Shown: positions 16,176 to 25,311 of the stretch, piece by piece
Layout of the letters: each line of letters starts with the position of its first letter
How positions within the stretch are numbered: the stretch's first letter is position 1
DNA from: an uncultured Sphaerochaeta sp.
GTDB taxonomy: Bacteria > Spirochaetota > Spirochaetia > Sphaerochaetales > Sphaerochaetaceae
DNA: 64,000 nucleotides
Assembly (NCBI RefSeq): GCF_963667405.1
Contig: NZ_OY763408.1
Coordinates: 1,139,757 to 1,203,756 of the forward strand
Reading direction: 5' to 3'
The notes under the pieces: generated by a model
The model's database searches: none
Seen by the model: only the letters and a program-made list of their open reading frames with translations
Told to the model about the DNA's origin: nothing
Made by a program: the position numbers and the translations under genes

Positions 16176-18392
16176 CTATAGGAAAGCCCTTACGGCACGA
16201 ACCTTGCACAACTGTGTCTTCACTACGCTTTGGGAAGGAACAACCTCGGTATGGTCAAACGCCCATGCCGAGGTGGTACTGGCCTCGGAGGAGGACCAGT
16301 ACACGCCTTCAGTCAGGTCGGTCATTGCCAACAGTTCATCACGAGAGGGAAGGAACCAATCCTCATACCCCCCGAAGACCTTGTCCTGACACATTTTTGC
16401 CGCACCTTCAGCTGATTTGCTTGTGATGGACAGGGTATTGGATGCTCCTGTCCCCACCTCGGTGTGCGTGTCGCCGATGATCACTGAAGATGGTGTCCAG
16501 GCATAGCTTCCCGTCTCTTCTGGGGCTGCCTCAAGATACGTCCAGCCATCATGTGCTGCATCAGCATTCACCAAGAAGATGAGGCCACCCCCCGGTCCTG
16601 TGTCTCCCAAGGCATAGGAGACTGTATGGGTGGTGGTTCCCACCAAGGACACAGCCTTTCCCGATGCCACCCCAATCGCTTTGATGGTGGCAGTCTGTTC
16701 AAATGAGAGTGGTGTTTCATAGAGCGTGCCTGTGAGATCAGGAATTGTCCCATCGAGTGTGTAGTACACCGAAGTTGCATCAGAACAGATGATCTGCACA
16801 GTATGTGCTTCTGCATCTTCCGTAAAGGTTGGGGTAGCTGCACGTTCCACCAAAAGGCTGGCACTGATGAAGATTGGAGAGTCAACCACACCTTCCCTGA
16901 GCGCGATGGCCTTGACCTGGGTCGTGCTGGAAATGGTGAACGGCAAAGAGTAGAGCGGACTGGCAGAAGAGGGAGTCGTACCATCAAGCGTATAGTGGAT
17001 GGTTGCATCCGGCGTTGCACATGCAAGGCTTATCAACTTGCCCCCGATGACATCCTGGGTCGAAAGGGTGGGGGTTGCAACAACCCCATCAACTGCGAAA
17101 CGCAGCGTTCCGCTGGCTGTCCGCACCGTATCCGGCGCATCATGATAGGAGAACACCACCATGACTTGGTGCTGGCCCAGCGAAAGCGTTCCATCGTAGG
17201 TGAAGGTGTTGCCATCCCCATCCCCATCCCCATCCCCATCTGTTTGTGCAATCCCGTCGATATACCAAGTGAATGCATCGACGGTAAGGTTGCCCTGGAT
17301 GCTGTAGGTAGCCGCAAACGATGGGCTGAGGGCCGAACTGTTCGTCCTGCTTACGATTACATGGGAAATGAGGGGAGGTTGGATGATCTCAATGGTACCC
17401 GAACCTTCATCTTCGGCATCCACCACAAACGTTTCAGCAAGGGAGTCTTGGTACCCACCCTTGCAAGCAGCTGCTATCAGATACCGCCTCGTTTCGCTGC
17501 TGGCAACGGTGAATGGTCCTGCATACGCTGTGCTTGCAGCCCAGTCAAATGCGCCGGTCGGTTCTGCGGAAAGCAGCAGATACCGTATGGATGCCCCGGT
17601 TGTGGTGCTGGTGAGTGTGATGGTCAGTGGGTCCGCATCGGTTGGCCGCTCTGCTCTGATGACTGGCTTTGCTGCAAGAGGAACATCCATCTGTACCAGG
17701 GAGATGGAACCGGTGGAGACAAGGTTGCTGTAGATATTCACCGTTTCGATCATGGGAAGGGAGATGGTGGTCCCCGAAGCATTTGAAAATGCCACATCAA
17801 GGGAATAACTGCCTACAGGAACAGGGGAAGGGAAGAGCAGGGTTGCCGACCCTGAAACTGCATCTGCATGTGCCGTTGCCACGGGAGAGGTTGCGTCCCC
17901 CAATACTCCCGTCACCGAAGCAATGGAGCTGTTGGTCGACGGCCAGTTCACTTGTATGGAGGCACTTCCGTTGCCTTCAGTCAGGAATTGCAGGCTGAAC
18001 GAAGCGGTGGTGGTTCTTCCCGAAGCGATGACCACTGTTTGCGAAGCAAGTGTGGTAAGCTGGGTACCAAGATGTTCCACCGTCCCATTATACCCGGTTA
18101 TCTGGATGGTCCAGGTTCCAGGGGTGAGGCCATCAATGGCAATCCTCCCGCCGAGCAGGAAATTCTGTGCTTCCAATACAGCTCCCAATGGACCTGTACC
18201 GGAGACCTGTATGACGCTGATCGATATGTTTGCGCTGTCCGGGAGGATGGACTTCGCCCCTTCTTGGTCCGGCACCAAGGACAGGGTGCCGCTTCTTTGT
18301 TCCATGCCTGTGCATGAGATCAGAAGAAATAGGCTTGTCAGGGCAATAAGAACCAAGCGCTTCAGGGACTGAGTAGGTTGTATTGTCTGCAT
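16176..18392 (-). CDS. Surface lipoprotein with chitobiase C-terminal repeats and DUF1566 domain (paralogue)
   Basis: A 738-residue paralogue of the following gene. The leader ends in a lipobox LISC near residue 28. It has the same Ig-like front, a TDGDGDGDGDGN acidic loop lengthened by a DNA hexamer repeat, CHB_HEX_C repeats (IHYTLDGTTPSS, VYYTLDGTIPD) and a DUF1566 end (GPGGGLIFLVNADAA, EDWFLPSRDELLAM, YWSSSE). AGGAAGG precedes the ATG at 18392. Its stop is 16 bases before the next gene's start, so the two form an operon whose promoter should lie in the AT-rich 18393-18566 gap. Confidence 0.8.
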   Translation of the reverse strand: MQTIQPTQSLKRLVLIALTSLFLLISCTGMEQRSGTLSLVPDQEGAKSILPDSANISISVIQVSGTGPLGAVLEAQNFLLGGRIAIDGLTPGTWTIQITGYNGTVEHLGTQLTTLASQTVVIASGRTTTASFSLQFLTEGNGSASIQVNWPSTNSSIASVTGVLGDATSPVATAHADAVSGSATLLFPSPVPVGSYSLDVAFSNASGTTISLPMIETVNIYSNLVSTGSISLVQMDVPLAAKPVIRAERPTDADPLTITLTSTTTGASIRYLLLSAEPTGAFDWAASTAYAGPFTVASSETRRYLIAAACKGGYQDSLAETFVVDAEDEGSGTIEIIQPPLISHVIVSRTNSSALSPSFAATYSIQGNLTVDAFTWYIDGIAQTDGDGDGDGDGNTFTYDGTLSLGQHQVMVVFSYHDAPDTVRTASGTLRFAVDGVVATPTLSTQDVIGGKLISLACATPDATIHYTLDGTTPSSASPLYSLPFTISSTTQVKAIALREGVVDSPIFISASLLVERAATPTFTEDAEAHTVQIICSDATSVYYTLDGTIPDLTGTLYETPLSFEQTATIKAIGVASGKAVSLVGTTTHTVSYALGDTGPGGGLIFLVNADAAHDGWTYLEAAPEETGSYAWTPSSVIIGDTHTEVGTGASNTLSITSKSAEGAAKMCQDKVFGGYEDWFLPSRDELLAMTDLTEGVYWSSSEASTTSAWAFDHTEVVPSQSVVKTQLCKVRAVRAFL
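17213..17240. repeat. Hexanucleotide tandem repeat inside lipoprotein gene
   Basis: CATCCC repeated 4.7 times on the plus strand encodes alternating Asp-Gly on the minus strand. The paralogue has a shorter DTDGDGN at the same place. Copy-number change would keep the frame and only alter loop length. Confidence 0.9.
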
Positions 18393-18566
18393 CTGAACCG
18401 AACCTTCCTGTGTGCATGATTAAGAGTTCTTCTGCGTTCTGACGCTGATGTCACCCCTACAAATTCTGAAAAAAGTATGTCATATGTTTTGGAGCAAATA
18501 TACAGACAATATTTCAAAAATGTATATATTAATGGCTAAAAACAGATACAATTATCTACCTTAAGA

Positions 18567-19955
18567 CTAGGGAATACCAAGCCAACAGAGGCGTGCCCCC
18601 ACTCCAAACACCAGCTGATTTGCATTGGTATGCATATTCCAATCATGGTTCAGATGGGCAGTAAGCTGAAGAGCCTCATGTACTCGATATTCAGCTTGCA
18701 CTGTGGCAAGCAGATGGTAGGCAGCACCGGACAAGGAGAGTTCGTCCATGCCCATGCTTGCTTGCAAGGTTGCAGCCGAGGCATTTGTCTTTGCCAGCAC
18801 TCCCAGGAGGGCACTGATGTGGATGCTTTCATTCCGATAGTCGAGCAACGTCTGGACCAGAAGCGAACCAGGCCCGTAGGGAAAGCCGATGTAGTAGGCA
18901 AGACTGTCACCGTACAAGGCACCCCCATAGGCAAACTGTTTCAGCAAGGCAGTGTATGCAGCCTCATGCACCTTGCCGGTGTACAGGTAGTTTGAGGTGT
19001 AATAGCATTCAAAGCCGAGGGAGAGTCCTCCCTCAAGTGTCCTGAAGGTGTTCTCAGCCAATGTGAAGGTCTGTTTTTCCTGAAACGAAGTGTCACGAAA
19101 AATATGCCAATCGAGGCCCAGCATTCCACCCAAGGCCAGTTTTTCGCTTTCGCCGATTCCGAAGAGCGTCCGGTCATTCACAATCATCGAGCCATAGAGT
19201 CGTGATGCTCCCAGAAGCATTTCGCCTGTAGCCTCGATAAGTACGTTTGCCGTGTCATGCAAGCCCGAAGGCCATACGCCGAAGGGAACCAGTCCGATCA
19301 ACGAGTTCGGTCCCCAATTCATGGAAAGTTCGCCCAATGTGGCGCGGACCTGATGGTTTTCGAATCCAATGCGGTGTGCATAGAGCTGCTTGGAGAGCGG
19401 AAAGGCATCAGACTGATGGATGCTCCCGAAATCTGTTGCCAAAAGCTGATACCACCAAGCCCCATACGCTTGGTCAAAGCGATATTGCATCCACAAGCCG
19501 TCATAGAACGGCACTTCTGAGGAGAGTCCAAAGTCATACAAGGCAGGACCCCATTGCAATGGCCTTCTTCCCAGCGAAGCCAAGAATCCCTTGTAGCGGA
19601 ATTCAGCATATCCAAGACGGGGGGAATTCGTATCCATAGCCAGACTTGGCTGGCTTTGGAACCAGAGAAAGCCTTCCGAATCGGGGAGTATGGAGAGCTT
19701 CTGGTGCAAATTGAAAGCCCCGACCACATCAAGGTTCACAGAGGTGAGCTGGAATCCAAGGCAGACCAAGGGATCTTGTCCTTGAGACTGCTTGAAGTGT
19801 GATACGGCAATAGCCTCATCCACAAAGCCGGTGATGGATGTTTCGACATTCGAATAGTGTGCTGACAGGGAGACCATGGGCTGAATCCGTGCAGGGAACA
19901 ACAGTGCACTGCAGCAGATGCATAGGAATGAGAACGTAAGAAACCGCTTCGTCAT
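18567..19955 (-). CDS. Predicted outer-membrane protein, family not recognised
   Basis: A 462-residue protein. The leader MTKRFLTFSFLCICCSALLFPA is a signal peptide. The rest is rich in aromatic and Gly residues with alternating hydrophobic stretches (for example PFYDGLWMQYRFDQAYGAWWY), as in transmembrane beta-barrels, and looks most like large barrels of the Wzi or carbohydrate-porin kind. I cannot assign the family. The start at 19955 has GGGG seven bases upstream. It lies just upstream of the two lipoproteins on the same strand and is divergent from a third, so a joint surface role is plausible. Confidence 0.55.
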   Translation of the reverse strand: MTKRFLTFSFLCICCSALLFPARIQPMVSLSAHYSNVETSITGFVDEAIAVSHFKQSQGQDPLVCLGFQLTSVNLDVVGAFNLHQKLSILPDSEGFLWFQSQPSLAMDTNSPRLGYAEFRYKGFLASLGRRPLQWGPALYDFGLSSEVPFYDGLWMQYRFDQAYGAWWYQLLATDFGSIHQSDAFPLSKQLYAHRIGFENHQVRATLGELSMNWGPNSLIGLVPFGVWPSGLHDTANVLIEATGEMLLGASRLYGSMIVNDRTLFGIGESEKLALGGMLGLDWHIFRDTSFQEKQTFTLAENTFRTLEGGLSLGFECYYTSNYLYTGKVHEAAYTALLKQFAYGGALYGDSLAYYIGFPYGPGSLLVQTLLDYRNESIHISALLGVLAKTNASAATLQASMGMDELSLSGAAYHLLATVQAEYRVHEALQLTAHLNHDWNMHTNANQLVFGVGARLCWLGIP

Positions 19956-20215
19956 GAGATACCCCAAACTCTTTGATGCTTGGGTCAGTATAGTTGCTCA
20001 ATGCGAAATTTCAAGGAAAATATAAATCTTTGTAGTGAATTCATGGAGTGATATTAGACAAACTTTATAAATTGTACATGTATTTCTCGTTGAAGGTGTG
20101 TAACAATCGTTTGGTGTGCGGTGTGGCGAAATGCAAAGCGTATCCTGTTGCCAATCAGGTACTTTTCTACACACAGAGCTTTGGACACAAGTAAAATCCT
20201 GATTGGGAGCGTGCA
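19956..20215. other. Divergent promoter region between outer-membrane protein and lipoprotein genes
   Basis: About 260 AT-rich bases with no open frame of note. It must hold the outward promoters for both flanking genes. I could not pick a convincing -35/-10 pair. Confidence 0.4.
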
Positions 20216-21466
20216 ATGCGGAACAGGGACGTAAGGAGCATCACACTATGCGGTTGTGCGCTTCTGTGCATGCTTTCCGTTCTGTGTGTTTCCTGCAGGG
20301 CCTCGTATGAGTCCTTGTATGGTTCGGTTGCCATTGATTGTGCAGCGGTGAGGACCATCCAGCCATCCGATGAGGATATTGCAATCACCCACCTGAAGAT
20401 ACTCTGCAGTCAGAGCGGTGCCGGCAATGCCTCGTTGCCCCCACAGGTCAGACAGATGGGAAGCCCCATCGTCATCGATGGCTTGCTGCCAGGTACTTGG
20501 GAGATTACCGTGTGCGGTCTGGGTTCAGATGATGGCGAAGCGGTGGTCACCAGGGAAGCCAGACAGTCTATCCTCATCTCATCCGGCCAAACCTCGCGTG
20601 CAATTTTCAGTCTCTCCTACCTGACCGATGGGTTTGGAACCTGCGCCGTCTCGCTCTCATGGAGTGCGGCAGCGCCATCCATTTCCACACTCTCCTGTTC
20701 GCTCACCCAGGAAGACCAAACACGCTTCACATTCACCGATTCCAGCCCCTTTGCCTTTGCCGAAGGCGTATATACCGGCAGGTGTGCATCTGAGGGTGTG
20801 GTGGATGTCGGCACATACGATTTGGATGTCGTGCTGACCAATCGGTCGGGTACCCGGATCCAGTTTCCCAACTTGGAAAGCATACGGATTTTCAGCCAAA
20901 GACATTCCGAAGGAACCCTTCCTCTCTCATTTCCCTCCGCTACCATCTCGCACATGGTGCAAAGTGCATCCTTTGCATCCGATACCCCTGTTCAGATATC
21001 CATATGTGCATTTCCCCTTGAGGTCCCCATCTATTACACGACCGATGGCAGCGATCCCACCACATCCAGCAACCTCTATACCGCACCTCTTATCCTAAAC
21101 CGGACGACTACGGTCAAGGCAGTTGCTGCCCTTGATGGCTATGCGGATTCTGCTATTTCCACCGGGGTCTACACGGCAAGCAACTTTGCCATCACCACAC
21201 CGCCGCAGATAGGGGAGATGGACATCATCACCAGCGACTACCAGACCTACGCTGTGGTGATCCTGGAAGAGACCGGTCTGGATGAGAACCACTACAGCTG
21301 GTATGTCAATGGCATTCTGCAAGAGGGTGAGCATGACTACCACATCACCTTGGCCGGACTCGCACCGGGAACCAGGTTTCGCATCATGGCCAAGGTCCAG
21401 AAAGGGGACCAGAGCCTGAATACGTTCACCCACACAGAATACTTCACCATACCGGTGGAAGGATGA
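20216..21466 (+). CDS. Lipoprotein with one chitobiase C-terminal repeat
   Basis: A 416-residue protein with a lipobox at LCVSC (Cys near residue 27) and GGGAG before the ATG. The N-terminal region matches the Ig-like front of the lipoproteins at 13835 and 16176 (the IDGLLPGTWEITVCGLG segment corresponds to their IDGLTPGTWTIQITGYN). One CHB_HEX_C repeat is present (IYYTTDGSDPTTSSNLYTAPL), then a final Ig-like region. It lacks the DUF1566 end. It heads a plus-strand run with the two genes that follow. Confidence 0.75.
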   Translation: MRNRDVRSITLCGCALLCMLSVLCVSCRASYESLYGSVAIDCAAVRTIQPSDEDIAITHLKILCSQSGAGNASLPPQVRQMGSPIVIDGLLPGTWEITVCGLGSDDGEAVVTREARQSILISSGQTSRAIFSLSYLTDGFGTCAVSLSWSAAAPSISTLSCSLTQEDQTRFTFTDSSPFAFAEGVYTGRCASEGVVDVGTYDLDVVLTNRSGTRIQFPNLESIRIFSQRHSEGTLPLSFPSATISHMVQSASFASDTPVQISICAFPLEVPIYYTTDGSDPTTSSNLYTAPLILNRTTTVKAVAALDGYADSAISTGVYTASNFAITTPPQIGEMDIITSDYQTYAVVILEETGLDENHYSWYVNGILQEGEHDYHITLAGLAPGTRFRIMAKVQKGDQSLNTFTHTEYFTIPVEG

Positions 21467-21531
21467 GGTTGCATGATGACAGTGAGAATGCCGAGCGTTA
21501 CAGAGCCGGAAATGAACGGAGGGGTTTGCAG

Positions 21532-22962
21532 ATGAAGAACCGGCTTATCATGGTTTCTCTCCTCATCATGGTTATCGTTCTCTTGTTCGCAAGCTGCAGT
21601 CAGCCCGGAATGCCGGACTATCTTGTAGGTGGTGTGCACCTTACCGTAGCCGGTTCGTGCGATGAGGTGTGTGCACTGCTTGAGCAAGCCCTCAGTGGAG
21701 AGGAGACGGAGTTTCAACTCATTGGTACTGGTCCAAGAGGGTACTCGGTACAACGGACACATACAAAACTTCCCTGGGCGGTACACCGGCTTCCTGTCGG
21801 CAGCTGGACACTGCAATTCTCCGTGCAGGATGCCGTGGGCGATGTCGTCCTGCAAGGCAACAGCATGGTGGAGGTTCGTCCAGGTTCTGTTGATGAGCTG
21901 ATTGTCACCCTTTCCTTGCCTACCGCGGAGAACCAGGTTTCCAGTCCGATGTTTTCTCCGGCTCCTGGGACGATATCCTCAAGTCAACCCATCTCCCTTA
22001 GCTGTGCAACACCCGATGCCATGATCCATTACACCCTCGACGGCAGTGAACCTACCGCATCGAGCACCCGCTATACCGCACCTTTCCTGCTGGGAGCAAG
22101 TGCAGTGGTCAAAGCCATTGCAGTGAAAGAGGGGATGAGTTCCTCAGTGCCAGTCCAGGCCTCCTACACCCTCGCTCCTGTACAGGTAGCCACTCCCACG
22201 ATATCAGCTTCTGAGAGCACCTTTGCAAGTCAGGCTACGGTGAATCTTGCCTGCGCTACCGAGGGCGCTTCTATCCACTACACCCTTGATGGAACCACGC
22301 CGACGTCCTCGAGCGCACTCTATACCGCTCCGCTGACGATCTTTGACACCACCACCATCAAAGCCATTGCCATCAAGAGTGGGTGGGAAGCTTCTTCGGT
22401 CGCCCAAGCCACCTATACAAAACAATCCAGGACAGCCACTCCCGTCATCACCCCTGCAGGGTCCGTTTTTACCGGTTCCCTGGAAGTCCGGATTACCGCT
22501 GCGACTGCGGATAGTGTGATTCATTACACCCTGGATGGATCAATACCCAGTGCATCGAGTCCCACCTATACGGGGCCGATCCTTCTCACCGATAGTGCCG
22601 TAGTGAAGGCAATCGCCGTCAAGCAAGGGATGCTCGACAGTCTGACGGCAAGCGAGAGTTATACCTTGCGCTCAACAGTAGCTGACCCGGTATTCTCGCC
22701 CGAACCGGTTGCAAGCGGCTTCAACGCAGCCCAGTCGGTTACGATCAGCTGCCAAACCATTGGTGCTGCAATCCATTACACGAGTGCAATCGGGGATGCG
22801 GTACCCTCTGATCCAAACGCCTCGAGCCCCTTGTATTCAGGAGCCATCACCGTGGACGAAACCACCACCATCAAGGCCATTGCCATCAAGGATAGCTGTG
22901 ATGACTCTGCCGTCATAACCAAGACATTCATCATCAATGGTTCCATCATCATTGAGATATAG
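21532..22962 (+). CDS. Lipoprotein with four chitobiase C-terminal repeats
   Basis: A 476-residue protein. I start at ATG 21532 (GGAGGGG eight bases upstream), which gives the leader MKNRLIMVSLLIMVIVLLFASC with a lipobox Cys at residue 22. After a short front domain come four CHB_HEX_C repeats in tandem, with cores IHYTLDGSEPT, IHYTLDGTTPT, IHYTLDGSIPS and IHYTSAIGDAVPS, spaced about 83 residues apart, each ending with a KAIAxKxG strand. The repeats differ at DNA level, so they are old. A cell-surface stalk or binding protein is likely. Confidence 0.8.
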   Translation: MKNRLIMVSLLIMVIVLLFASCSQPGMPDYLVGGVHLTVAGSCDEVCALLEQALSGEETEFQLIGTGPRGYSVQRTHTKLPWAVHRLPVGSWTLQFSVQDAVGDVVLQGNSMVEVRPGSVDELIVTLSLPTAENQVSSPMFSPAPGTISSSQPISLSCATPDAMIHYTLDGSEPTASSTRYTAPFLLGASAVVKAIAVKEGMSSSVPVQASYTLAPVQVATPTISASESTFASQATVNLACATEGASIHYTLDGTTPTSSSALYTAPLTIFDTTTIKAIAIKSGWEASSVAQATYTKQSRTATPVITPAGSVFTGSLEVRITAATADSVIHYTLDGSIPSASSPTYTGPILLTDSAVVKAIAVKQGMLDSLTASESYTLRSTVADPVFSPEPVASGFNAAQSVTISCQTIGAAIHYTSAIGDAVPSDPNASSPLYSGAITVDETTTIKAIAIKDSCDDSAVITKTFIINGSIIIEI

Positions 22963-23051
22963 GGAAGGAACCAGACGATGCCATATTTCACCACAATCCA
23001 TACGAATCTTGCACACTCTTTGCACAGTCTTGCCTTGGGAGGAACCTACCG

Positions 23052-24548
23052 ATGAGCAGTCGTGATCTGAAAACCATTCTCTTCATCAATGTGGAACTGC
23101 TCATCATTGTTGCATTCCTTCTGGTTCTTCCCTTTGTTGAGCCCGAGCAGACAGGCACTCTCGAAGTAACTTGGTCAGTGGAGCAGGGAGCTGGAATGCA
23201 ACCTCTGGTTCAGTTTCTTCGCATAACAGGGAACGAGGCGGGTGGGGCGAGCTTTACCCGGGAGGTGCCGCTCTCAGAGGGAACGCTCCTGCTGGAGGAT
23301 GTTGATGCAGGAATGTGGATCCTTACGGTGCAGGCTCTCGATGAGAAGGCCCAGTACTGTTTCTCCTCCTCTGTCATTCCGGTTGTTGTACGGACAAAGG
23401 GCCTTGCCTCAGCACATGCCGTAGTGGGGCCCTTTCCTCCTGCAGCCGCAAAGGAAACGGAGAAGATCCCCCCGGTCCCCAAAACCCTGAAGATTGCAAG
23501 CCAAGCAGTCCAGACGCAGACCTCTTCTTTGGCTCAGCCGGCGTCGAAAGGAGAAGATAAGCCGATTTTGACCTTGGAGGGAGCTGTCTTCGACCAGCCG
23601 GTACAGCTTGCCTTCACTGCAGGGAATCCCAAGCTGGTAAGCCTGAATGGAAGGGAAGCTGTCCTGATGGACAAGCCCCTGATCATAGAACGCGATACGA
23701 TCGTCCAGATTGCCGGCGAAGGGGATGCCGAGCCGATCACCTATGGTATCCGCATCCGTGCCCAGGCCCCGACCATCACTGCGACGAGAATCTCGGCAGA
23801 CGAGTATGAGGTGTCGCTTGCCTCGGCGACAGGATCTGCAGTGATCCGCTACACCCTCAACGGGGAGTCCTACCCGTATACCGGACCGTTCAGGATTGAG
23901 GAGGGCACAACGCTGGAGGCTGTTGCTTCCAAACTCGGGATGCAGCCATCCTACGCGGTTTTCAGGTATCTGGAGGCTGACAAGGATGTCCTGCGCGCAA
24001 GCCTGGTGACAGAGTTGAGCGAAGAGGAAGAGCCTCGGGAGGTTGTCTTTGCCCTCCACAACTCAGATTCACAAACATGGAAAGTAGGCGACATCGGGCC
24101 GGCAGGGGGATTCATCTTTTATGACAAAGGCTACTATGCCGACGGCTGGAGATATCTCGAAGCGGCACCTGAGGATGAAGCGGGAACCTATCGATGGGGC
24201 CAGTATGGGTATTATCAGGATATGTGCGCAGTGGAACATGGGCAGGGAATGCTCAACTGCCAGAAGCTTGGATACAATGAGATGCCGATAGACTGCGCCC
24301 TCTACGCCTGCCAGGAAAAGACGGTTACCTATGATTCGCACCTCTATGATGATTGGTTCCTGCCGTCCCGTGATGAGCTGACGACCTTACTGCAATTCAG
24401 GGATACTGCCGGACTCTCTGCCGACAGGTACTGGAGTTCCTCAGAGGTTTCCGCCACCTCTGCCTGGCAGGTGAATCCTGCAACGCTGAAAGCATCGCAG
24501 TACTATAAGAATGCCCAGCAATCGGTGCGTGCAGTCCGTTCGTTCTAG
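23052..24548 (+). CDS. Membrane-anchored protein with chitobiase repeat and DUF1566 domain
   Basis: A 498-residue protein starting at 23052 (GGGAGGA upstream). One N-terminal membrane helix (about residues 8-28, without a lipobox Cys) acts as an uncleaved anchor. The middle has an Ig-like front, a Pro/Lys-rich linker and a CHB_HEX_C-like repeat (IRYTLNGESYPYTGPF). The end is a DUF1566 domain (GPAGGFIFYDKGYYADGW, YDDWFLPSRDELTTL, YWSSSEVSATSAWQV). It is the fifth family member in this 10.7-kb stretch. Confidence 0.75.
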   Translation: MSSRDLKTILFINVELLIIVAFLLVLPFVEPEQTGTLEVTWSVEQGAGMQPLVQFLRITGNEAGGASFTREVPLSEGTLLLEDVDAGMWILTVQALDEKAQYCFSSSVIPVVVRTKGLASAHAVVGPFPPAAAKETEKIPPVPKTLKIASQAVQTQTSSLAQPASKGEDKPILTLEGAVFDQPVQLAFTAGNPKLVSLNGREAVLMDKPLIIERDTIVQIAGEGDAEPITYGIRIRAQAPTITATRISADEYEVSLASATGSAVIRYTLNGESYPYTGPFRIEEGTTLEAVASKLGMQPSYAVFRYLEADKDVLRASLVTELSEEEEPREVVFALHNSDSQTWKVGDIGPAGGFIFYDKGYYADGWRYLEAAPEDEAGTYRWGQYGYYQDMCAVEHGQGMLNCQKLGYNEMPIDCALYACQEKTVTYDSHLYDDWFLPSRDELTTLLQFRDTAGLSADRYWSSSEVSATSAWQVNPATLKASQYYKNAQQSVRAVRSF

Positions 24549-24813
24549 ATGCATGGGCATAGTTGAGGTGAATGTTTGCACGAGTATCGGACAAAGCTGT
24601 CAAATAATATTCCAAACATCACAATAACTATGTATTAAAAATCAAAAATTTAACTAATTACTCATTATCAGGCAATCATCTAGATTGCTTTATACAAAAT
24701 CCAAGAATAGTATAGGCAAAAGATCTTCAGGAATAATATTTGCCGTTTTGGCGGCAGTTTATGCACATAGTACGGGAATTTCGTGCTTTTTGTTCTTTTC
24801 CAAGGAGGTCCTC

Positions 24814-25311
24814 ATGCATGATCGGCTTGCTGCCATCGAGCACATTGTTGCCCAGCATCGGCATGAACATGGTGCACTGCTCTCCATTCTGGAGGAAGTC
24901 CAGCGCACCAGCGAGCACAACTATCTCAGCAAGGATGCATTGGCACAGGTTGCCAGAAATCTTGAACTTCCGCTTGCTGACGTCTATTCGGTAGCCACCT
25001 TCTACGCATTCTTCAACCTCAAACCCCAAGGTGAGCATGTCATCACCGTCTGCCGTGGAACCGCCTGCCATACCCGCGGTTCCAAGCCCCTGCTTGAGAA
25101 GGTGCTTACCTATCTTGGCATCACGTTGGAGGATGACGGTTCGGCCACCACGGCGGACTGCCGCTTCACCGTGCATACGGTAGCCTGTTTCGGCCAGTGT
25201 GCACTTGCTCCGGTGGTCAGTGTGGATGGCGTGATTCACTCCCGTGTTACCGAAAAGGAGTTGCTCTCGTTCATTGATGCCTTGGCACAACCCAAGGAGG
25301 TGGTGGTATGA
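24814..25311 (+). CDS. hydC: NAD-linked [FeFe] hydrogenase subunit, NuoE-like (HydC)
   Basis: A 165-residue thioredoxin-like [2Fe-2S] protein. The start at 24814 follows AAGGAGG; an in-frame upstream extension is not used. The cluster ligands are in CRGTACHTRG (near residue 85) and CFGQCALAP (near residue 128), as in NuoE and HydC. The front half is the helical NuoE region (LAQVARNLELPLADVYSVATFYAFFNL). It passes electrons within the hydrogenase complex. The next gene starts inside its stop codon. The 265-base AT-rich gap before it holds no other gene. Confidence 0.9.
   Translation: MHDRLAAIEHIVAQHRHEHGALLSILEEVQRTSEHNYLSKDALAQVARNLELPLADVYSVATFYAFFNLKPQGEHVITVCRGTACHTRGSKPLLEKVLTYLGITLEDDGSATTADCRFTVHTVACFGQCALAPVVSVDGVIHSRVTEKELLSFIDALAQPKEVVV

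Noticed and set aside
21950..22930. Regularly spaced similar segments that might suggest a CRISPR-like array
   Set aside because: They are about 250 bases apart, in frame, and encode chitobiase C-terminal protein repeats; DNA identity between units is low.
24549..24813. Rex-type operator before the hydrogenase operon
   Set aside because: I looked for TTGTGA-N6-TCACAA and found no match with both halves.
24685..24813. Longer N-terminus for HydC
   Set aside because: AAGGAGG is placed for ATG 24814 and the NuoE fold starts there; the upstream in-frame part is AT-rich and unlike the family.
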